From Candidatus Dormiibacterota bacterium (GTDB lineage Bacteria; Chloroflexota; Dormibacteria; Aeolococcales; Bog-877): DNA of 33,396 bases. The stretch lies in NCBI GenBank assembly GCA_027306655.1, contig DAHUZL010000151.1, positions 1 through 33,396 on the forward strand, read 5' to 3'. Both the position numbers and the translations under genes were made by a program. The notes beneath the pieces were generated by a model. The model was given only the letters and a program-made list of their open reading frames with translations. It made no database searches and was not told the origin of the DNA. Shown in pieces: positions 15,462-23,699 of the stretch. The first letter of the stretch is position 1. Every line of letters begins with the position of its first letter.

Positions 15462-17068
15462 CGTCGAGGCCGGTCATCCTCTACGACACCACCCTGCGCG
15501 ACGGGATGCAGGGCTTCGGGCTCCAGCTCAGCTGCGACCAGAAGCTGGCGATCGCCCGCCGGCTGGACCGGCTCGGCGTCGCCTACGTCGAGGGCGGCTG
15601 GCCGGGGGCCAACCCGCGCGACACGGCGCTGTTCCGGCGGCTGCGCCTCCGGCCGCTGGGCTCGGCGCGGCTGGCCGCCTTCGGCGCCACCTGCCGTCCC
15701 GGAGCCAGGGCCCCGGACGATCCCGGTCTCGCCGCCACCCTCGACGCCGGCGCCCCGGTGGTGACGCTGGTGGGGAAGGCGTCGCGCTGGCAGGCGGAGA
15801 CCGTCCTCGGCACCACTGCGGGCGAGAACCTGCGCATGGTGGCCGCCAGCTGCGCCCACGCGGTGGCCCAGGGACGCGAGGTGGTCTTCGACGCGGAGCA
15901 CGTCTTCGACGGCGCCCGCGGCGAGGACAGCGACCCCGGCTACGCGATGGAAGTGCTGGAGGCGGCCGCCCAGGCGGGGGCGTCGTGGATCGTCCTCTGC
16001 GACACCAACGGCGGGCAGCTCCCCCGGGCCATCGCGGAGGTGACCGCGGCCGCCCGCGAGCGGGTCGGGGATCGCCTCGGGATCCACTGCCACAACGACG
16101 CCGGGGTGGCGGTGGCGGCCTCGCTGGCGGCCCTCGAGGCGGGGGCGCGGATGGTCCAGGGCACCCTCAACGGCTGCGGCGAGCGCTGCGGCAACGCCGA
16201 CCTGCTGGTGATCGCCGCCACCTGCGAGCTCAAGCTGGGCCGGGCGGCGCTGCCCCCGGACCGGCTCCAGGAGCTGGTCGCGGTCTCGCGCACCTTCGAC
16301 GCCGTCGTCAACCGCGCCCCCGACGCGCACCGCCCCTACGTCGGCCCGGCCGCCTTCCTGCACAAGGGAGGGCTCCATGCCCAGGGCATGGCCCGCCACC
16401 CCCGCGCCTACCAGCACGTCGACCCGGCGCGGGTGGGCAACCGGAGCCGGACCGTGGTCTCCGACCAGGGCGGGCGGAGCAGCATCGGGGCCAAGCTGCG
16501 CGAGCTGGGCTTGGCCGACCTCGATCGCGACGGTCGCGGCCGGCTGGTGGAGCGCCTGAAGCGCCTGGAGTCCCTGGGGTGGGCGTTCGAGGACGCCGAC
16601 GCGTCGTTCGAGCTCTTGGTCCGCCGCCAGCAGCCCAAAGACCAGCCCCCATTCGCACTCCGGGAGGTGCTGGTGGTGGCCCGCCAGGAGACCCCGGCCG
16701 ACGGCCCCGCCCGGCAGTCGGTGGAGACCAGCGTCAAGCTCCTGGTCGGCCCCGCCCTGGTTCACACCGCGGCCACCGGGCTGGGCCCGGTCGAGGCCCT
16801 CGACGTCGCCCTCCGCCGGGCCCTGGTCCCCCACTTCCCCGAGCTGGCCCAGGTCCGGCTGGTCGACTACCGTGTCCGCGTGATCGACGGCGATCGCGGC
16901 ACCGGCGCGACGGTGCGGGTGGGGATCGACTCCAGCGACGGCGAGCGGCTGTGGACGACGGTGGGCTGCTCCGGCAACATCCTCCACGCCTCCGCGCTGG
17001 CGCTGGTCGACGGCTACGAGTGGGCGGTGCGCCACCGCGGCCACGGCCGGCTCACGGCCAGCGCATGA
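15458..17068 (+). CDS. cimA: (R)-citramalate synthase (CimA type, with LeuA-dimer domain)
   Basis: [71 protein letters not shown], long C-terminal domain [35 protein letters not shown]. Confidence 0.88.
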   Translation: MTSRPVILYDTTLRDGMQGFGLQLSCDQKLAIARRLDRLGVAYVEGGWPGANPRDTALFRRLRLRPLGSARLAAFGATCRPGARAPDDPGLAATLDAGAPVVTLVGKASRWQAETVLGTTAGENLRMVAASCAHAVAQGREVVFDAEHVFDGARGEDSDPGYAMEVLEAAAQAGASWIVLCDTNGGQLPRAIAEVTAAARERVGDRLGIHCHNDAGVAVAASLAALEAGARMVQGTLNGCGERCGNADLLVIAATCELKLGRAALPPDRLQELVAVSRTFDAVVNRAPDAHRPYVGPAAFLHKGGLHAQGMARHPRAYQHVDPARVGNRSRTVVSDQGGRSSIGAKLRELGLADLDRDGRGRLVERLKRLESLGWAFEDADASFELLVRRQQPKDQPPFALREVLVVARQETPADGPARQSVETSVKLLVGPALVHTAATGLGPVEALDVALRRALVPHFPELAQVRLVDYRVRVIDGDRGTGATVRVGIDSSDGERLWTTVGCSGNILHASALALVDGYEWAVRHRGHGRLTASA

Positions 17069-18510
17069 CCGCGCGCACCGCCTACGCGAAGATCTGGGAC
17101 GCCCACGTGGTCGCCGGCGACCCCCGGGCCCGCGCCCTCCTCTACGTCGACCTCCACCTCGTCCACGAGGTCACCTCGCCGCAGGCGTTCCAGGGCCTCC
17201 GCGCCGCCGGCCGGACGGTCCGCCGGCCCGACCTCACCCTGGCGACGATGGACCACAACGTCCCCACCTGGGAGCGCTCGCGGCCGACGCCGGACCCGGT
17301 CGCCCAGGAGCAGCTCCGCCAGCTGGAGGAGAACTGCCGGGAGGCTGGGATCCCCCTCCTCGGCCTGCACCACGCCCGCCAGGGGATCGTCCACGTGATC
17401 GGGCCCGAGCTGGGGGTCACCCAGCCGGGGATGACCGTGGTCTGCGGCGACTCCCACACCGCGACCCACGGTGCCTTCGGGGCCCTGGCCTTCGGGATCG
17501 GCACCTCCGAGGTGGAGCAGGTCCTCGCCACCCAGTGCCTCTGGCAGGCGCCGGCCGCGACCCTGGAGGTGCGCATCGAGGGCGCGCTCCCGGCCGGCGT
17601 CACCGCCAAGGACATTGCCCTCGGCGTGATCGGCCGGATCGGCGTCGGCGGCGGCCGGGGCTCGGTCATCGAGTACACCGGCCCGGTGGTCCGCGCGCTC
17701 TCGATGGAGGGGCGGATGACCCTCTGCAACATGACCATCGAGGCCGGGGCCCGGGCCGGGCTGGTCTCCCCCGACGAGACCACGGTCCGCTACCTGGAGG
17801 GCCGCCCCGCGGTCCCCGGTGGCGCCGACCTCGCCCGCGCCGCCGCCGCCTGGCTGGCCGTCGCCAGCGACCCCGGGGCGACCTTCGACCGCACCGAGAC
17901 GATCGACGGGACGGCGCTCGTGCCCTACGTCACCTGGGGAACCACCCCCGCCATGGTGGTGCCGGTGACCGGCCACGTCCCCACCCTGGACGCGTTCCCG
18001 ACCGAGGCCGGGCGGCGGACGGCGGAGCGCGCCCTCGCCTACATGGACCTCGCCGAGGGCACCCCGATCGAGGCGATCACCGTGGACCGGGTCTTCATCG
18101 GCTCCTGCACCAACAGCCGCCTCGAGGACCTCCGCGCGGCGGCGGAGGTCGTCCTCGGGCGGCGCGCCCATCCCCGGGTGCGGGCGATGGTGGTGCCGGG
18201 GTCGCAGACCGTCAAGCGCGAGGCGGAGGCGCTCGGGCTGGACCGCATCTTCCGCGACGCCGGCTTCGAGTGGCGGGAGGCCGGCTGCTCGATGTGCCTG
18301 GGGATGAACCCCGACGTGCTCTTGCCCGGCGAGCGCTGCGCCTCCACCTCCAACCGCAACTTCGAGGGCCGCCAGGGGGCGGGCGGCCGCACCCACCTGG
18401 TCAGTCCCGCGATGGCGGCGGCCGCCGCCCTGCACGGGCATTTTGTCGACGTCCGGGAGCTGGCGACGACCCGGCTGCCGGAGCCGCCCGCCGCCCGGGC
18501 GGGCGGCTGA
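17065..18510 (+). CDS. leuC: 3-isopropylmalate dehydratase large subunit
   Basis: [11 protein letters not shown]...[85 protein letters not shown] overlap with cimA. Confidence 0.96.
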   Translation: MTARTAYAKIWDAHVVAGDPRARALLYVDLHLVHEVTSPQAFQGLRAAGRTVRRPDLTLATMDHNVPTWERSRPTPDPVAQEQLRQLEENCREAGIPLLGLHHARQGIVHVIGPELGVTQPGMTVVCGDSHTATHGAFGALAFGIGTSEVEQVLATQCLWQAPAATLEVRIEGALPAGVTAKDIALGVIGRIGVGGGRGSVIEYTGPVVRALSMEGRMTLCNMTIEAGARAGLVSPDETTVRYLEGRPAVPGGADLARAAAAWLAVASDPGATFDRTETIDGTALVPYVTWGTTPAMVVPVTGHVPTLDAFPTEAGRRTAERALAYMDLAEGTPIEAITVDRVFIGSCTNSRLEDLRAAAEVVLGRRAHPRVRAMVVPGSQTVKREAEALGLDRIFRDAGFEWREAGCSMCLGMNPDVLLPGERCASTSNRNFEGRQGAGGRTHLVSPAMAAAAALHGHFVDVRELATTRLPEPPAARAGG

Positions 18511-18520
18511 GGCCCCGCGG

Positions 18521-19141
18521 ATGCGCCCCTTCACCGAGCACGAGGGCCTGGTCGCGGTGCTCCCCCGCGACGACGTCGACACCGACCAGATCATCCCCAA
18601 GCAGTTCCTCTCGCGGACCGATCGCGACGGCTACGGCGACGCCTGCTTCTTCGCCTGGCGCCTCGATGAGGCGGGCCGTCCGCGACCGGACTTCGAGCTC
18701 AACCACCCCGGCTTCCGGGGCGCCAGCGTGCTGGTGGCCGGGCGCAACTTCGGCTGCGGCTCGTCGCGCGAGCACGCCGCCTGGGCGCTCCTCGACAGCG
18801 GCCTGCGGGTGGTGGTGGCCCCCTCGTTCGGCGACATCTTCACCGTCAACGCGCTCCAGAACGGGCTCCTCCCGGTGGCGCTGCCGGCGGAGGCGGTGCG
18901 CACCCTGGTCGGCCGCGGCGAGCGCCACGACGGCTATCGCCTCACCGTCGACCTGGGCCGCCAGGAGGTGCGCGACGGTGAGGGGCTGCGGGTGGGCTTC
19001 ACGGTCGACCCCTTCTGGCGCGACTGCCTGCTCGAGGGACGCGACCCGGTGGCGATGGCGCTCCACCACGCCGCCGCGATCAGCGCCCACGAGGCCCTGC
19101 GTTCGCCCCTGCTGCCGGTCAGCACCGGGCTCGACACCTGA
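18521..19141 (+). CDS. leuD: 3-isopropylmalate dehydratase small subunit
   Basis: DDVDTDQIIPKQFLSRTDRDGYGDACFFAWR, LVAGRNFGCGSSREHAAWALLD, FTVDPFWRDCLLEG. Confidence 0.95.
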   Translation: MRPFTEHEGLVAVLPRDDVDTDQIIPKQFLSRTDRDGYGDACFFAWRLDEAGRPRPDFELNHPGFRGASVLVAGRNFGCGSSREHAAWALLDSGLRVVVAPSFGDIFTVNALQNGLLPVALPAEAVRTLVGRGERHDGYRLTVDLGRQEVRDGEGLRVGFTVDPFWRDCLLEGRDPVAMALHHAAAISAHEALRSPLLPVSTGLDT

Positions 19142-19161
19142 TCGGCCGCCCCGGCCGACGC

Positions 19162-19167
19162 TAGACT
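19162..19167 (+). promoter_or_regulatory. Putative -10 (TAGACT) for a near-leaderless transcript of the 19176 gene
   Basis: TAGACT followed by 8 nt then ATG, in the 34-nt leuD-19176 gap. Confidence 0.5.
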
Positions 19168-19175
19168 GGCCGGCC

Positions 19176-19826
19176 ATGACGTGGGCGATCGCCTGCCGCT
19201 GCCGGGACGCCCCCGGGACCCTGGGCCGGCTGGCCGCCACCATCGCCGCCGCGGACGCCAACATCCGCGACGTGGCCCTCACCCGGGAGGGCCCGGACCT
19301 GGTCTTCCTCCATTTCGAGATCGACGACGGCCCGGAGCCGGACGCGATCGTGTCCCGTCTGGGCGCGCTCGAGGAGGTCGACCTGGTCGAGCGGGTGCCG
19401 ACCCAGCGGACCATCTTCGGCAAGCGCGTGATCGTGATCGGCGGGGGCGCCCAGGTGGCGATCGTGGCCCAGGGCGCGGTCAACGAGGCCGACCGGCACA
19501 ACATCCGCGGGGAGAGGATCAGCGTCGACACCATCCCGCTCGTCGGCGAGCAGGAGATCGCGGCGGCGGTGCGGGCGGTGCGGCGGCTGCCGCGGGCGGT
19601 GATCCTGGTGCTGGCGGGCTCGCTGATGGGGGGCGCCATCACCGAGGCGGTCCGGGAGGTGCGCCGCCACGGGATCCTGGTCATCTCCCTGCACCAGGCG
19701 GGGTCGGTGGTGGAGGCGGTCGACCTGGTGGTGGCGGACCCGATCCAGGCCGGGGTGATGGCGGTGATGGCGGTGGCGGGGACGGCCCGCTTCGATCTGG
19801 CGCGGGTGCGCGGCCGCCGGTTCTGA
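19176..19826 (+). CDS. ACT-domain protein with DUF5612-like C-terminal domain
   Basis: ACT-like N-terminus (RDAPGTLGRLAATIAAADANIRDVALTREGPDLVFLHFEID) plus GKRVIVIGGGAQVAIVAQGAVNEADRHNIRGERISVDTIPLVGEQEI...LAGSLMGGAITEAV...QAGVMAVMAVAGTARFD; family name from memory. Confidence 0.75.
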   Translation: MTWAIACRCRDAPGTLGRLAATIAAADANIRDVALTREGPDLVFLHFEIDDGPEPDAIVSRLGALEEVDLVERVPTQRTIFGKRVIVIGGGAQVAIVAQGAVNEADRHNIRGERISVDTIPLVGEQEIAAAVRAVRRLPRAVILVLAGSLMGGAITEAVREVRRHGILVISLHQAGSVVEAVDLVVADPIQAGVMAVMAVAGTARFDLARVRGRRF

Positions 19827-19899
19827 CCCGCCGCCAGGGCGTGACCGGGTCATCGCCCGGGCGCGATGGGGCCGTGACAGCGACTCGGCACACTCACAC

Positions 19900-21240
19900 G
19901 TGGACAGCCCGACGGATGCCGTTCGGGCCCGGACGGTGATCCACCCCACGAGGACGACGATGTCCGCAGCCGAGCCGCAGCACGCCGCGGCGCCGCCGGC
20001 GGCCGCGGCGCCGCCGCTCGATCGCGGCGGCGCGGAGCGCCTCGTCGCCGACCGGATCCTCGCCGGTCGCCCCACCCGGGTGCTGCTGGTGGCGGTCGAC
20101 CCGCCGCCCCCACCCGGAGTCACCCTGGCCGCGATCCGCCACGCGGGCGCGTCCCTGGTCGGGGAGCCGGGGGTGGTGGCGGTCTGCCGCTGCGACCCGG
20201 TCCTGACCGCCCTCGTCCTCGGCGGCCGGGCTGGGACACTGGCGCGGATCAACGACCTGAGCACCGCTCAGACCCTGGAGGTCGAGATCGGGGCCCGCCT
20301 GCAGGCCGCCGGCCACCCCCAGAGCGGGGTGAGCGTGGTCGGCGGGTCGGAGGCGGCCGAGCTGGAGCCCAAGGTCCAGCTGATGGTGCGCGGGATGCTG
20401 AACGCCCTCGGTGACCGGGCGGCGACCCTGGCCCGCAGCCGCGCCCACGTCCAGCAGGTGGCAAGCCTCCTGGAACGGCAGCGGCTGCGGATCCTGTTCC
20501 AGCCCATCGTCCACGTGGAGCGCCGCGCGATCGCCGGGTACGAGGCGCTCTGCCGGGGGCCCTTCGACCATCCCCTGGAGACGCCCAGCCGGCTGTTCGA
20601 GGCGGCCGACCTGGCGGGCCTGCTCGGCGAGCTGCACTGGGAGCTGGTGTGGCTCGCCCGCCTGCGCGCCAGCGAGCGGTTCCCCCGCCGGGACCTGCTC
20701 CTCTTCATGAACGTGGAGCCGCGTGAGCTCGGCGACGCCCCGCCGCCCCGCCGCCACGAGTGGGACCGCCCCGACCTCTGGCCCGAGACCCAGATCGTCG
20801 CCGAGGTCACCGAACGCCGCCCGATCGCCGACATCATCACCTTCCGCCGCCACACCGACCGCTACCGGCGCCGCGGCTATCGCTATGCGCTCGACGACGT
20901 CGGCTCCGGCTACGCCGGTCTCGGCACCCTGGCCCTGCTCACCCCCGAGTTCATCAAGGTGGACATGCACCTGGTCCAGGGCTGCGAGGAGGACCCGGTC
21001 CGGCAGTCGGTGGTGAGCGCTTTGGTCCACCTCGCCCGCAGCATCGGGGCCGAGGTGATCGCGGAAGGGGTCGAGACCCGGGCCCAGCTGCTGACGCTGC
21101 GACGGCTCGGGGTCGACTACGTCCAGGGCTTCCTGCTCGCCTGCCCAGCCGAGGAGCCCCCCGCGGTGTCCGCGCCGGGGCTGGAGGCGCTGGACCAGGC
21201 GGTCGGACCGGAGCCGGCCGGCATCCGGGCGCTGCGGTGA
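19900..21240 (+). CDS. EAL-domain protein (predicted c-di-GMP phosphodiesterase) with degenerate N-terminal domain
   Basis: GYEALCRGP, LFMNVEP, EVTERR, YALDDVGSGYAGL, FIKVDMHLV, VIAEGVETRAQL, DYVQGFLLACP. Alternative start ATG 19960. Confidence 0.9.
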   Translation: MDSPTDAVRARTVIHPTRTTMSAAEPQHAAAPPAAAAPPLDRGGAERLVADRILAGRPTRVLLVAVDPPPPPGVTLAAIRHAGASLVGEPGVVAVCRCDPVLTALVLGGRAGTLARINDLSTAQTLEVEIGARLQAAGHPQSGVSVVGGSEAAELEPKVQLMVRGMLNALGDRAATLARSRAHVQQVASLLERQRLRILFQPIVHVERRAIAGYEALCRGPFDHPLETPSRLFEAADLAGLLGELHWELVWLARLRASERFPRRDLLLFMNVEPRELGDAPPPRRHEWDRPDLWPETQIVAEVTERRPIADIITFRRHTDRYRRRGYRYALDDVGSGYAGLGTLALLTPEFIKVDMHLVQGCEEDPVRQSVVSALVHLARSIGAEVIAEGVETRAQLLTLRRLGVDYVQGFLLACPAEEPPAVSAPGLEALDQAVGPEPAGIRALR

Positions 21241-23183
21241 GCGGCGCCGCGGCCGGGCGGCGGCTCCGCTGGCCCGGGAGCGCGTCGATCGGGCAGCGCT
21301 TGGCGGGGGGCCTGCTCCTCCTGGTCGGGGTCCTGATCCTCAACCTGGTGGCGGCGGTGCCCCCGCTCACGGAGATGCAGGCCGCCAACGGTCAGCTGCA
21401 GCACCACGACCTGCCCCTGCAGACCGCCACCGATGGCCTGGTGACCCACCTGCTGGACGCGCAGACCGCCCTCGGCGCCGCGCTCCTTGCCGGCCGCGGC
21501 GGCGCGCTCGCCACCGTCCACCGGGACCTCGCCGCCGCCGCCGCTGACCAGTCCGCACTCACCCCCCTCGCCGCCGGCCACCCCGCCCTGCGGTCGGACC
21601 TGGCCCGGCTGCGGGCCCGGACAACGAGCTGGGAGCGGGGGTACCTCGGCCCCCAGCTGTCCAGCCGCACGACCACGTCCCTCGCCCAGCGGGTGGCCGC
21701 CCTCCCCACCGGCGACCGCCTCTTCCAACAGGTCGATGTCGCGGCCGGTCAGCTGAAGCGGGCGGCCGCGGCGCAGGTGTCGGCGGACCTCAGCCAGGCG
21801 GCCTCGGCCCAGCTGGAGATCTTCATCCTGGTGCTGCTGACCTCGGTGATCGGGTGCGTGGTGGCGGGCACCCTGATCGTGCTCACCGCCCGCTCGGTCC
21901 TGCGCCCTCTCACCACCCTGGGGCAGATGGCGCGCGACCTCGGCGAGGACCGCCCGATCCGGCTCGACGCCCCCCGGGGCACGCCCGAGCTGCGCGAGCT
22001 CCACGCCAACCTCACCGCCGCCGGACTCCACATCCAGGAGCAGCAGGCCCGCCTCGCCGACAGCAACGCCGAGCTGGCCCGCGCGGTCCAGGTGAAGAGC
22101 GAGTTCCTGGCCACCATGAGCCACGAGCTGCGGACGCCGCTGAACGTCATCCTGGGCTTCACCGAGCTGATCCGGACCGGGGCCGCGGGCGCCATCCCGG
22201 ACACCGCCCAGGAGCACCTCGACCGGGTGATCCGCAACGGCCGGATCCTGCTCGCCCTGATCAGCGACATCCTCGACCTCAGCAAGCTGGAGGCGGGGCG
22301 GATGGAGGTCGGCTGCGTCGTCACCGCGGTCGACGCGATCGTCGCCCAGGTGGTGTCGGACGCCCGCTCGGTCGCCGACCGCAAGGGGCTGGTCCTCGAC
22401 CTGCACCCGTGCCAGGAGCCCGCCGCCGCCCTCGCCGACCCCCGCGCGGTCACCCAGGTGCTGACCAACCTGGTCGGCAACGCGGTCAAGTTCACCGAGG
22501 CCGGCAGCGTCACCGTCTCGATCCGAGCCAGCGGGGCGTGGCTCAGCGTCGACATCGTCGACACCGGGCCGGGGATCGCTGAGGCCGACCGCGAGACGGT
22601 CTTCGACGCCTTCCGCCGCGGCGGGGCCAGCATCCACGACGAGCTCGGCTCGACCGGTCTCGGCCTCGCCATCTCGCGCCGGCTGGTGGGTCTGATGAGC
22701 GGGCGGATCGACCTCGAGAGCCAGGTCGGCTTCGGCAGCCGCTTCACGGTGGAGCTGCCGCTGGCCCGGGTCAGCCCCAGCCTGCGCGCCGGGCGCCAGG
22801 AGCAGCCGCTGATCCTGGGCGTCGCCCAGGACCCGTCGGCGCTGGGGCGCTGGGAGGCCCAGGCGACCATCACCGGGTTCGACTTCGCCGGCACCACCGA
22901 CGGGCCCACCGGCCTGCGGGCCGCGGCGGCCCTGCGCCCGGCGGTGGTGCTGGTGCTCGCCGATCTCGACCGTGAGGAGGCGGAGCGCCTGCTCGACCAG
23001 CTCCAGGCCCAGCCCGCCACCCAGGGGCTGGCGGTCCTTCTCGTCACCGGCGGTGACCCGTCGGTGGCAGGGCCCGGCGCCGAGGCCGACGGATTCCTGC
23101 GCCGGCCGGTGCCCGAGCCGGCGCTCCGGACGGTCCTCCTCCAGCACCGCCGCAGCCGGGCCGCGGCGAGGGCCGCCTCGTGA
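21237..23183 (+). CDS. Membrane sensor histidine kinase with HAMP and C-terminal receiver-like domain
   Basis: Two TM segments flanking a CHASE3-like helical sensor, HAMP, HisKA (FLATMSHELRTPLNVILGF), HATPase (NLVGNAVKFTEAG, DTGPGIAEADRE, STGLGLAISRRLVGLMSG), then a degenerate REC-like tail. GTGA overlap with the EAL gene. Confidence 0.92.
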   Translation: MSGAAAGRRLRWPGSASIGQRLAGGLLLLVGVLILNLVAAVPPLTEMQAANGQLQHHDLPLQTATDGLVTHLLDAQTALGAALLAGRGGALATVHRDLAAAAADQSALTPLAAGHPALRSDLARLRARTTSWERGYLGPQLSSRTTTSLAQRVAALPTGDRLFQQVDVAAGQLKRAAAAQVSADLSQAASAQLEIFILVLLTSVIGCVVAGTLIVLTARSVLRPLTTLGQMARDLGEDRPIRLDAPRGTPELRELHANLTAAGLHIQEQQARLADSNAELARAVQVKSEFLATMSHELRTPLNVILGFTELIRTGAAGAIPDTAQEHLDRVIRNGRILLALISDILDLSKLEAGRMEVGCVVTAVDAIVAQVVSDARSVADRKGLVLDLHPCQEPAAALADPRAVTQVLTNLVGNAVKFTEAGSVTVSIRASGAWLSVDIVDTGPGIAEADRETVFDAFRRGGASIHDELGSTGLGLAISRRLVGLMSGRIDLESQVGFGSRFTVELPLARVSPSLRAGRQEQPLILGVAQDPSALGRWEAQATITGFDFAGTTDGPTGLRAAAALRPAVVLVLADLDREEAERLLDQLQAQPATQGLAVLLVTGGDPSVAGPGAEADGFLRRPVPEPALRTVLLQHRRSRAAARAAS

Positions 23184-23575
23184 CCCGCCCCCACGTCCTG
23201 CTGATCGAGGACTACCCGGACAACCGGGTCTTGGTGTCGGCGGTGCTCGGGGACGCCGGGTGGGAGGTGAGCGTCGCCGAGGACGCGCCCAGCTGCGATC
23301 GCCAGCTGGCGACCGGCCTCGAGCCCGACCTGTTCCTGATCGACCTCTCCCTGCCCGGCGAGGACGGCTGGAGCCTGGTCCGCCGGCTCCGCCAGGACCC
23401 CCGCTGGCGGGAGCGGCCGATGGTGGCGCTGACCGCCCACGCCATGGACGGAGACGCCCGCCGGGGCCTGCGCGCCGGCTTCGACGGCTATCTGACCAAG
23501 CCGATCGATCTCCAGACCTTCCCCGCCACCCTGGCCCGCTGGCTCAGGGAGCCGGCCGCGGCCGAGGGGGGCTGA
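23180..23575 (+). CDS. Single-domain response regulator (REC)
   Basis: VLLIEDYPDNRVL, LFLIDLSLPGEDGW, VALTAHAMDGD, GYLTKPID: acidic pair, phospho-Asp, Thr and Lys all present. GTGA overlap with the kinase. Confidence 0.92.
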   Translation: MTRPHVLLIEDYPDNRVLVSAVLGDAGWEVSVAEDAPSCDRQLATGLEPDLFLIDLSLPGEDGWSLVRRLRQDPRWRERPMVALTAHAMDGDARRGLRAGFDGYLTKPIDLQTFPATLARWLREPAAAEGG

Positions 23576-23699
23576 CCGGGGGACCGGCCGGGATCCCGCG
23601 GGCCGGGGCTTGACCGGGCCGCCGATTGTCGCCACCATGCAATCCACAGGACAGGGGCGGCCGCCCGCGAGTGCGGCCGCCGAGGAGAGGGGGCCCGTG

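Noticed and set aside
15250-17064. Upstream extension of the leuC ORF (1086 aa)
   Set aside because: The extension is out of frame with leuB/cimA; LeuC starts at ATG 17065 overlapping the cimA stop.
23610-23640. TTGACC as a -35 for the SBP gene
   Set aside because: No acceptable -10 at 16-18 nt spacing (CACCAT region), so a promoter call is unsupported.
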